IMG/VR virus record: IMGVR_UViG_3300025889_000563
Coordinates: 1 to 31,795 of that record
Direction: 5' to 3' (one strand)
Source of the DNA: a virus
Length of the DNA stretch: 31,795 nucleotides
Below, piece by piece: positions 24,725 to 31,549 of this stretch (positions are counted from its first letter, which is position 1; each line of letters begins with the position of its first letter). The notes below the pieces were generated by a model. It was given only the letters and a program-made list of their open reading frames with translations, searched no databases and was not told the origin of the DNA. The position numbers and the translations under genes are program-made.

Positions 24725-25957
24725 ATGAGTGGATATTATAAGACAATTGCAGACTTAGAACGAGCAACCTATGGTTCCTTCGGTGGCGACAGACTACTTA
24801 AGGCTACAGGTGCTACAACAGGAATTGAAGGTAGTCACCATGATGGTGCTGCTAGAACAACCACAACCGCACTATACAACCTTGTATATGGACAAAAGGT
24901 TTGGTCTATGATTAACCGTGAGATTAACGCACTTTCTATGCTTCCTAAGAAGCCTTGGAAGTCCTCCGGTTGGAGAGTCCTAAAGGAACGTGCTCTCGGC
25001 GGTGGAACAGACTTAATGACTGTTGCTGATTCCGCTACCCTTGGTGGTGTTGTAGAAAACGAGGCTCTTAGCAACATTACAAACATTCGACCTGTTTACG
25101 ATGTTCTCAGCATTTCGCCTAAGACCATCGCACACACCTTCGAAGTTTCGGAGATTGCACAGTTAATGGGTGGACTTGACGACGGTATTGGCGACCTCAT
25201 GCAAAACTACCGTGAGGAAGTTGGTATTAGCCACGCTGAAGTTATGAACAAAATGGTTCTTCTAGACCTTACCGCTACTGCCGGTGAGGGTCTTCGAGCA
25301 AGCGGATTTACTGAGGCTGAGAGAGAGCAGAACTTAACTTCTCTTTATCACATTATTTCTAACTTTGCTGAGATTACTGCCGCAGAAGCCGCTTCTCCCG
25401 CTCTTGCTAACTCGTTAGAACTCTTTGGTGCTACACGTTCCGCTTCGGACCCTCACCTAGAATCTTACGTTGACCGAAACAGCGGCACAGACCGTGCTCT
25501 AACTGTTAACCTACTAAACACCGCTCTCCGTCAATTGATGGCTCGCGGTGGTGACCCGAAGGTTATTCTAACCGGCTACGACACCATTCAAACTCTTGGT
25601 GAGTTACTACAAGCCCAAGAGCGTTTCATGGGTCGTTCTGAAATCGTCCCAACCCATTCGGGTATTAAGGGCGTTTCTGGCCGTGAAGTAGGTTTCCGTG
25701 TTGCTACATACCACGACATTCCGATTATCCCCGTAAAGGATATGCCGAATGGTGGTGCAGGTCTAAGCGATATGTTAATTCTAGACACCGACCACTTGTT
25801 CCTTTGCACACTAAAGCCCACTGAGTATTTCGAGGGTGGTATCAATGCCGATGTATTCGGTCATGGCAAACTCGGACACCGTGGTCTTTACCGAACCGTT
25901 GCAGAAACAATGTGCACATACTTCCGTGGACAGGGCAAGATTATTGACTTAGAGTGA
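24725..25957 (+). CDS. Major capsid protein, HK97 fold
   Basis: ATG 24725 (MSGYYKTIADLERATYGSFG) follows AGGAGATG at good spacing; longer upstream starts are not needed. The 410-aa product has the expected order: N-terminal helical arm, an E-loop-like Gly-rich stretch (ALGGGTDLMTVADSATLGGV), the long spine helix (DDGIGDLMQNYREEVGISHA), and a P/A domain ending in beta strands (YHDIPIIPVKDMPNG, MLILDTDHLFL). It is directly downstream of the protease and scaffold and has the most C-ending codons of the window, as expected for the most abundant virion protein. LLK at 24-26 could mark a maturation cut, which is a guess. Confidence 0.9.
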   Translation: MSGYYKTIADLERATYGSFGGDRLLKATGATTGIEGSHHDGAARTTTTALYNLVYGQKVWSMINREINALSMLPKKPWKSSGWRVLKERALGGGTDLMTVADSATLGGVVENEALSNITNIRPVYDVLSISPKTIAHTFEVSEIAQLMGGLDDGIGDLMQNYREEVGISHAEVMNKMVLLDLTATAGEGLRASGFTEAEREQNLTSLYHIISNFAEITAAEAASPALANSLELFGATRSASDPHLESYVDRNSGTDRALTVNLLNTALRQLMARGGDPKVILTGYDTIQTLGELLQAQERFMGRSEIVPTHSGIKGVSGREVGFRVATYHDIPIIPVKDMPNGGAGLSDMLILDTDHLFLCTLKPTEYFEGGINADVFGHGKLGHRGLYRTVAETMCTYFRGQGKIIDLE

Positions 25958-25967
25958 GGTGTTTTAA

Positions 25968-26549
25968 TTGACTAATACAGTTTCAATTAAAGCAGACCAC
26001 TTAGGCACTAGTAGGCCTTACGTTGTTGGACACCAATATGTTGTTTTAGCAGATTGTGATATTACATCTTATAGAACAGGAACAACTGCTACTTCTGGCT
26101 CACCTACAATTAACGCAGATAACGTTACTAAGACATTTACTACTGATGATGCTAGTTTCGTATCAGACGGGTTTGTAGTAGGGGACCATGTGACTTTTGC
26201 GGGTTCTGCCGCAGGTAATAACAGTGTAGTATTTAAGTTATCAGCCGTTACTGCCGATGATTTAACTACTACACAGGCTGTTACTGTAGACGCGGGTGAT
26301 GGTGATGAAATCGTAACCCATGCAGGCGAAAAGGTTCTTGCTTCGTCTTTTGGTCTAACGAGTATTACTAGTGTTGAGTTAGTGGGTCAAGAAAACCACG
26401 ATTGTAACTTTATTATTGGAGATGTAAGCGCGGATGGTAGTTATTTCTATCTATATGCTTACACCACAGGGTCAGCGGCTCTTTTGAGCGCAAGCCTAAA
26501 ATCCGGTGATATTGGCGTGGCTACCCTAAAGGTAACAGGTAAACTTTGA
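25968..26549 (+). CDS. Beta-rich head protein, possible decoration or stabilising protein
   Basis: TTG start at 25968, with GAGGTG at 25955-25960 and a 7-base spacer; no in-frame ATG fits the ribosome binding site. The 193-aa product is Thr-, Ser-, Val- and Gly-rich with alternating hydrophobics throughout (VTFAGSAAGNNSVVFKLSAV), which predicts an all-beta fold. Being next to the major capsid gene, it is probably a capsid decoration or spike protein, but no family is recognised. Confidence 0.72.
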   Translation: MTNTVSIKADHLGTSRPYVVGHQYVVLADCDITSYRTGTTATSGSPTINADNVTKTFTTDDASFVSDGFVVGDHVTFAGSAAGNNSVVFKLSAVTADDLTTTQAVTVDAGDGDEIVTHAGEKVLASSFGLTSITSVELVGQENHDCNFIIGDVSADGSYFYLYAYTTGSAALLSASLKSGDIGVATLKVTGKL

Positions 26550-26560
26550 GGTGATTTAGG

Positions 26561-26884
26561 ATGGTGCGAATGATTAACAAAGCAGGTGGAACGAAAACAG
26601 TCCTCGGTAGAGATATTGGAGGAAACGACATTGTTGATGTTCCGGAAGACCTAGTTAGTTTATACCTTCGCAACAAATTTGTGTTGGTTTCCGAAGGGGA
26701 AGAATCTGCTCCGGTGGTTGAAGAAACTGCCGTTGTGGAGGACTCCCCTTCGGAGCCTTCCCTAGATTTGGAGTCTATGACTAAGAGTGAATTACAGTCC
26801 CATCTTCGTGAATTAGATATTTCTTATAAATTCTCAGATAGTAAGGCTACACTTTTGGCTCTAGCACTTGGCGAAGAAGAGTAA
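26561..26884 (+). CDS. Small head protein with SAP/HeH-like C-terminus
   Basis: GAGGTGATTTAGGATG opens a 107-aa gene. Residues 1-48 look like a small beta unit (GRDIGGNDIVDVPEDLVSLY and FVLVSE). An acidic Pro/Val linker follows, then ESMTKSELQSHLRELDISYK and a second helix ending LLALAL (residues about 70-104), a helix-extended-helix pattern of SAP/HeH/LEM type found near head-tail joining genes in many phages. Putative head-completion or DNA-touching role. Confidence 0.7.
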   Translation: MVRMINKAGGTKTVLGRDIGGNDIVDVPEDLVSLYLRNKFVLVSEGEESAPVVEETAVVEDSPSEPSLDLESMTKSELQSHLRELDISYKFSDSKATLLALALGEEE

Positions 26885-26885
26885 G

Positions 26886-26893
26886 TTTAAATA
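26886..26893 (+). promoter_or_regulatory. Archaeal-type TATA box upstream of 26932
   Basis: TTTAAATA in the 47-base gap after the gene ending at 26884. The predicted transcription start near 26917 precedes AGGAGG and ATG 26932. It is the second of only two sizeable gaps in the late module, and both carry such a box. Confidence 0.55.
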
Positions 26894-26931
26894 CCTACTC
26901 TTACTTACCTATATTACAGGAGGCTGATAGC

Positions 26932-27225
26932 ATGGCTAATAACAGAATTAAAAGGATTACGGCAGATACAGTGATTACAGATAAGGGTGGAACATTTGAA
27001 GGTATTATTTTCTACATGGGTGCAGGTGCTACTGTTAACACATATGTTTCTGTGTATGATGATGTAACAACAAGCACACCTGCTAACCAAATTGCTAAAT
27101 TCCATACTACGGGTTCTGTCCCCAATGGGAATGACTATCGCGGCTTTAGCACAGTATGTGTAAATGGACTCGTTGTTACTGCAAGTGATTGGACGGCATT
27201 AGAAGTTTACGTTATCTACTGTTGA
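26932..27225 (+). CDS. Small beta-rich virion protein
   Basis: A strong ribosome binding site (CAGGAGG) and its own candidate promoter suggest high expression. The 97-aa product has regular alternating hydrophobics (FEGIIFYMGAGATVNTYVSV, then LVVTASDWTALEVYVIYC), suggesting a small beta-sandwich. It resembles in size and position decoration or head-fibre base proteins. It has no signal peptide. Function is inferred from context only. Confidence 0.72.
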   Translation: MANNRIKRITADTVITDKGGTFEGIIFYMGAGATVNTYVSVYDDVTTSTPANQIAKFHTTGSVPNGNDYRGFSTVCVNGLVVTASDWTALEVYVIYC

Positions 27226-27235
27226 GGTGTCTTGA

Positions 27236-28969
27236 ATGCCTACAAAGGTAGAGCCGATTAGCGGTGGAGGAATTGACCCAAACGTTAACTATGATGAAAA
27301 GAAGGCGGTTCAGCTTTTTACAAAATATATCAACCCCGTTACAAGCGATAAACAACAGTTTGTGAGGGAGTTTATTGATTGGCTCTCTAAGGAACATTTA
27401 GTAGATGGCTTTAATGATGAAGTCTTCGACAAAATTAATTTAGAAGCATATGATAAATTTCTTCAAATGTCTGTAATGGAAACAATTGGTTTCTTAGACT
27501 ATGCTACTGACTCTATGGATATTGGGCAATTAAAATCCTTAGTTGATAAAAAAATGGAAGAAATTGAACAGAACCTTGAAGATGAAGGGGTAAAGTTTGC
27601 AAATGAGGATGAAAAGAATAAGCGTTTAAATGCTGAAAGGGATAAAGTTAAAACACAAACGAAACAGGATATGTTAGAACAGGCCCGTCTTATTGAGCAG
27701 GACCGTTCAACTTTAGAAATTACTTTCCAAGACGTTTTAGATTTAAACGATGCTCGTCTATATTCTAAGTTTGACCCCCTGAGTGAAACATTTAAAGAAA
27801 GATATGGCGTAAGTGGTTTTGAAAAACCCACCATGTTAGAAGATGAAGAACTTGTTCGCGTTGAAGATATTGAAGAAAGAAGAGAAACTTTAGGACAAAC
27901 TAGAGAAAAAAGAGAAACTGTCCGCGAGTGGTTAGAAACAGAAATTGATATTCAGGAAAATACTGAACAGATTAATTTTATGTGGGATATTGGTAGGTCA
28001 TATTATCCGGGGAGAAGTGAGTTTCAAATCCCACAAACGGGTATTAACTCTTATTCATTTACACAAACCATTAAACCAACGGAACAAAATGGGCTTATGT
28101 TAAGAGTTGGAGATAAAATGGGGCAATATCTACCCGCTCTCAAAAACCGAGTAGCAAAAAAACTTAGTAGTCTAACGAGAGCGACTGAACGTATGAATAA
28201 AATTGAAGGTGAATTTCCTGAAAACGAATTACTAAATAAATTTTTAAAATACTTACGCGAAGAAATTTTTGGTAGTGATTTACGAACACTTAGAGATATT
28301 CTTACTTCCGATGCTGAAGATAAGGAATTAATTAGTAAATTAGATAAGCAATTATTAGATGCAAATAACGCATTAACTAATTTATTGGAACAAGAAGATT
28401 TTGAAGAAGGTATTGAAGAACTCGCAGAGGAATTAAATAAAATTGTGAAAATTCTTAGCCGTGTATTTTTCGCCAAATCTGTTGAAGTAGAAGATGAAAA
28501 TTTAAACGGACTTGCTGATACCTTCGGTCAAAGGTTGAAGCAGTTATATGATGATTCATTAGCAGATGCTAGAGAAGACCCAACAAAGATTGATGATTTA
28601 GTGGATGTAATGGTAAAGATTAGAAATAACTCGGATTTATTTTCTATATCAGATGTTGAGAAATATAAACATAATTTAATTACTGCTTTACTTAATTCAA
28701 AACTAAATCCCCGCTATATTGGACCTGTTACTCTTGCATTTAGAAAAAATGGAAATATTCAAATTTCCTTTACAGGTCAAGTAGAAATTCAACCTGAATT
28801 GGGGTCGAGAGGTAGTCTTCAAGGTTTGGGACACGCTTCAAAATTAAGTAGTAGTAGAAAAAGAAATCCTTCACCTACTAGTAATGTTATTATTAAAACG
28901 GCGTTAGAGTCTATGAATGATATTAGAACTCGACTTTTAGATTTAGATAATCTATTTAGGAGGGTCTGA
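27236..28969 (+). CDS. Unknown 577-aa coiled-coil-rich protein
   Basis: GAGGTG precedes ATG 27236. The protein is acidic and strongly helical, with long Glu/Lys-rich stretches (KKMEEIEQNLEDEGVKFANE, DIEERRETLGQTREKRETV). Its C-terminal 90 residues switch to a beta-like patch (YIGPVTLAFRKNGNIQISFT) and a basic Ser-rich segment. It lies between capsid and connector genes. It may be a structural or assembly component. No family is recognised. Confidence 0.72.
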   Translation: MPTKVEPISGGGIDPNVNYDEKKAVQLFTKYINPVTSDKQQFVREFIDWLSKEHLVDGFNDEVFDKINLEAYDKFLQMSVMETIGFLDYATDSMDIGQLKSLVDKKMEEIEQNLEDEGVKFANEDEKNKRLNAERDKVKTQTKQDMLEQARLIEQDRSTLEITFQDVLDLNDARLYSKFDPLSETFKERYGVSGFEKPTMLEDEELVRVEDIEERRETLGQTREKRETVREWLETEIDIQENTEQINFMWDIGRSYYPGRSEFQIPQTGINSYSFTQTIKPTEQNGLMLRVGDKMGQYLPALKNRVAKKLSSLTRATERMNKIEGEFPENELLNKFLKYLREEIFGSDLRTLRDILTSDAEDKELISKLDKQLLDANNALTNLLEQEDFEEGIEELAEELNKIVKILSRVFFAKSVEVEDENLNGLADTFGQRLKQLYDDSLADAREDPTKIDDLVDVMVKIRNNSDLFSISDVEKYKHNLITALLNSKLNPRYIGPVTLAFRKNGNIQISFTGQVEIQPELGSRGSLQGLGHASKLSSSRKRNPSPTSNVIIKTALESMNDIRTRLLDLDNLFRRV

Positions 28970-28971
28970 TA

Positions 28972-30057
28972 ATGGTAAGAATTATAGCACCATCAGATAG
29001 TAGTCTTAATTCAGTAAATTATGCTAACGGTGTGGGTTCCTATACAACCGCAATTAAGGTAGCCGCCTTATTGGGTATCTCAGATTTCACGACCACCACT
29101 TCTCCAACTGTTGCTGAAGTGGGCGACCTTATTCGTAGGTGTGAGGATTACATAGACAACGCTACAAATGATTCTTGGAGAGAAAATTTAGTGGAAAATG
29201 AATACCACGACTTTGAACTTTTTGATAAGTATTTATACACATATGCGGACTACGCTGGAAAGATTCGTTTAGAAAATGAGCATATTAGGAAAGTTATTCG
29301 AATTCAATCTTGGGAGGGTGGCTCTTATAGAGATTTAGCATCAGCAGTGGCGACAGTTACAATTTCCGATTTCTCGAATATTACAGACATTACATTAACA
29401 GCGGGAAGTCTTTCTTGGACTCTAACCGCCGTTTCTAATAGCACATCTACGGGATTTAACAATGCGTTTGGCACTCGCACAACTGCACAGGAATTGTGCT
29501 ATCTTATCAATGAACAGGCTCCCGCTATTACAGCATCCTTTACAGGGGCCACTACAAGCAAAGGTTTGAATGATAGCACTGATACCTACGCAATTTCAAA
29601 CTTTTTCTACGCCGCTTTGGAAACAGATGATACAGTTACTATTGTTTCTCTACTTCCGGGCAGTGATGGTTCCTCATGCACAATCGCTAAGACAGGAACG
29701 GGGATTAGTGTAGCAGGGTTTACAAATAAGGAAGAATACGACCGACGACAGAATTGGTGGGATATCCGCGATAGTGGAGATATTTTCTTTGTATCTGAAT
29801 TTCCTGTGCATAAGAAATACGCGTTGAAGGTAACCTATACCTACGGTAATGGGCGCGTTCCTGCCACTATTGAAGATGCGGCTACTAAATTAGTCTGTTG
29901 TGAAATGATTGCTTCTGATGATTCTTACACTTTATTAGACTCAGGTGGAAGCACTTCGGGTATTGACCTTAAGAGTAAATACGATTCATATAAAGCCGAT
30001 GTGGATAAGATTATAAAGATGAATAGACGAGTGATGTATTATCTAGATGGTAACTGA
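28972..30057 (+). CDS. Head-tail connector with an inserted beta domain
   Basis: AGGAGGG precedes ATG 28972. Residues 25-75 (AIKVAALLGISDF, then VAEVGDLIRRCEDYIDNATN) and the C-terminal part (ALKVTYTYGNGRVPATIEDA, TKLVCCEMIASDDS) match the pattern of HK97 gp6/SPP1 gp15-type adaptor proteins, which join the portal to the tail. Between them, residues about 125-250 are a Thr/Ser-rich beta region (ITDITLTAGSLSWTLTAVSN) that looks like an added domain. At 361 aa it is two to three times the usual length of such adaptors, which the insertion explains. Confidence 0.72.
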   Translation: MVRIIAPSDSSLNSVNYANGVGSYTTAIKVAALLGISDFTTTTSPTVAEVGDLIRRCEDYIDNATNDSWRENLVENEYHDFELFDKYLYTYADYAGKIRLENEHIRKVIRIQSWEGGSYRDLASAVATVTISDFSNITDITLTAGSLSWTLTAVSNSTSTGFNNAFGTRTTAQELCYLINEQAPAITASFTGATTSKGLNDSTDTYAISNFFYAALETDDTVTIVSLLPGSDGSSCTIAKTGTGISVAGFTNKEEYDRRQNWWDIRDSGDIFFVSEFPVHKKYALKVTYTYGNGRVPATIEDAATKLVCCEMIASDDSYTLLDSGGSTSGIDLKSKYDSYKADVDKIIKMNRRVMYYLDGN

Positions 30058-30066
30058 GGTGTTGAT

Positions 30067-30327
30067 ATGGCGTGGTGGGATATTATTAAAAATAAGGAAT
30101 TCAACCGACTTACAGATTTTGTAAGTATTGTTAGAGAGCATTTAGAACCCGATGAGGGGGCTAAGGTTTTATCAGATTGGAATAAATTTGGTGACCTTGA
30201 CGCCGCTATTCTTAATGAAATTAGAAGAATGGAACAGCATTTGGGAATTCTCAGAAATAATTTAAGCCCTAAATTAAAGGCAAATATGGAAGCATATGTG
30301 GAAAAATTACAAAATCTTATTGGGTGA
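30067..30327 (+). CDS. Tagged small helical protein
   Basis: An 86-aa protein starting MAWWDIIKNKEF, with GAGGTG upstream. It has two amphipathic helices (FVSIVREHLEPDEGAKVL; LNEIRRMEQHLGILRNNL) and a coiled-coil end. At the DNA level its tag is identical over 20 bases to the tag at position 12. No family is recognised. It opens the second cluster of tagged genes, just after the connector. Confidence 0.78.
   Translation: MAWWDIIKNKEFNRLTDFVSIVREHLEPDEGAKVLSDWNKFGDLDAAILNEIRRMEQHLGILRNNLSPKLKANMEAYVEKLQNLIG
30072..30091 (+). repeat. 20-bp tag-coding repeat, copy 2
   Basis: Identical to 12-31 and in the same reading frame of an unrelated protein. The identity stops where the tag stops. Confidence 0.75.
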
Positions 30328-30331
30328 TACT

Positions 30332-30496
30332 ATGGAAGAATGGTGGGAAACGCTTAAGGCTAAGAAAAAAGTAAAGCGTGATGCCTGCTATTACAAAGTT
30401 AAGAGTAGATATAAGAAGTGGCCCTCCGCTTATGCTTCAGGTGCATTGGTTCAATGTAGAAAAGTAGGTGCTAAGAATTGGGGGGAGAAGAAGTGA
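30332..30496 (+). CDS. Tagged small basic protein of a virus-wide family
   Basis: ATG 30332 lies 5 bases after the preceding stop and gives a 54-aa product starting MEEWWETLKAKKK, a tag variant with W-W-x-x-L-K. The remainder (DACYYKVKSRYKKWPSAYAS, then GALVQCRKVGAKNWG) is a small Lys/Arg-rich module that recurs in marine phages and large DNA viruses (I believe the DUF5872 group; recalled, not checked). There it usually has no such tag. Its two Cys could form a disulfide or bind metal. Role unknown; a DNA-associated virion protein is plausible. Confidence 0.72.
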   Translation: MEEWWETLKAKKKVKRDACYYKVKSRYKKWPSAYASGALVQCRKVGAKNWGEKK

Positions 30497-30705
30497 GTTG
30501 GGAAGATATTATTAAAAACAGACCGGAAGGTTTAGGCAACCCCGACTTTGATGAAGATGATGAAGAAGTGGTTGAGGTTATGAACCAAGTTATTCACCAC
30601 CTTTTAGCCCTAAGAGAAGAAATGGTAGCCGGTCGCATTGATAAGTCTATTGAGTTTTTAGACGCTATGGTTCAGGGCCTTCGTAATGAGGGGGCTACTG
30701 CATGA
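30493..30705 (+). CDS. Tagged small acidic protein, GTG start
   Basis: GTG 30493 overlaps the upstream TGA and gives MSWEDIIKNRPEG, a perfect tag; earlier in-frame starts would bury it. GGGGGAGAAG lies just upstream. The 70-aa product has an acidic linker (PDFDEDDEEVVEV) and a C-terminal helix (LLALREEMVAGRIDKSIEFL). No family is recognised. The end overlaps the next start. Confidence 0.76.
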   Translation: MSWEDIIKNRPEGLGNPDFDEDDEEVVEVMNQVIHHLLALREEMVAGRIDKSIEFLDAMVQGLRNEGATA

Positions 30706-30944
30706 GTTGGGAGGACATTCTACTAAAAGATTGGGTAGATTGTTCTTCTTGTGGTAAAGGAAAAAAACGTCGTCCCTGTGGACGTAAAGATGCATCTAAG
30801 GGAACAAAGAGAAGATGTAGGCCAACCTGTTCTGCTTGTAAAGATTACAAGAGAAGAGGTGGGAAACCTAAGAAGCGTAAAGCAGGAACATTCGATAGAG
30901 AGGAAGAGAAGGGTCTTCACGGTTGGTTTGAAAGGAGGGGTTAG
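30702..30944 (+). CDS. Tagged small Cys-rich basic protein
   Basis: An 80-aa protein starting MSWEDILLKDW, in ATGA overlap with the previous gene. The body is Cys- and Lys/Arg-rich: DCSSCGKGKKRRPCGRKD, then CRPTCSACKDYKRRGGKPKK, with seven Cys capable of binding one or two zinc ions. The C-terminus ends GLHGWFERRG. The PCGR...RCRPTCSAC layout is familiar from small proteins of marine phages and giant viruses, recalled and not verified. A nucleic-acid-binding virion protein is plausible. Confidence 0.76.
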   Translation: MSWEDILLKDWVDCSSCGKGKKRRPCGRKDASKGTKRRCRPTCSACKDYKRRGGKPKKRKAGTFDREEEKGLHGWFERRG

Positions 30945-31538
30945 ATGAACTGGAAACAGATATTAAAATCACCATATTATATTGGAGGTGAGAGTTATCG
31001 AGAAGGTAAGTTTCCAAGAGTGTCTTATTCTAAATTATATCACGGGTATCAGGGACAAGATATTAAAAATATAAATAAGCCCGGTGTTTCAAAATACTTT
31101 TCACCTAATATTTACATGTCTTCTCTTTATGCTTTTTTAGGATGGCATGAAATAGATGGTGATGTAAGGTTTAGAGATAAGGGTAAGCCTAGATTAATTC
31201 AATTATTACCAACAAAAGAAACTAAGGATTTATTTTTTGATTTTGGTATTATGGGAGCAGGTGTAGTTAGAAGAAGACCTAGAAAAAAAGATTGGCCTAC
31301 CCCCTCATATCATATGCACCAAACGCCGTGGGGAGAAAAAATACTTCAACGTTTTGATAAAACAAAGGATTTTAAAGAATTACCTAGTTCTAAAGTTAAA
31401 GAATTGGGATTAAAAATAATTGATAGGTTAAAGCAAAATGATAGTGAAATGCTGTTGTTTTTAAGAGATGTGCAGGAAAGCGCAAAACCAATACAGGCAA
31501 TTAATCACATAAATTATATGTTAGAAAAATATTGGTGA
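30945..31538 (+). CDS. Tagged ADP-ribosyltransferase-like protein
   Basis: AAAGGAGGGG precedes ATG 30945. The 197-aa product starts with the tag MNWKQILKSP. Residues 31-34 (LYHG) and 51-63 (YFSPNIYMSSLYA) resemble the two hallmark segments of H-Y-E-type ADP-ribosyltransferase folds: the L-Y-H-G strand that contacts NAD, and the F-S-P...A.Y.A segment. A clear catalytic Glu is not located. The C-terminal 50 residues are helical. The gene is very AT-rich. If active it would transfer ADP-ribose from NAD to a host or viral target. Other proteins with a YHG start cannot be excluded. Confidence 0.6.
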   Translation: MNWKQILKSPYYIGGESYREGKFPRVSYSKLYHGYQGQDIKNINKPGVSKYFSPNIYMSSLYAFLGWHEIDGDVRFRDKGKPRLIQLLPTKETKDLFFDFGIMGAGVVRRRPRKKDWPTPSYHMHQTPWGEKILQRFDKTKDFKELPSSKVKELGLKIIDRLKQNDSEMLLFLRDVQESAKPIQAINHINYMLEKYW

Positions 31539-31549
31539 GGGGGATAAAA

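Noticed and set aside
28051-28476. A 141-codon minus-strand frame inside the 577-aa gene
   Set aside because: Its Ser/Leu/Phe-rich composition is the mirror of Glu/Lys-rich codons on the plus strand; no start signal.
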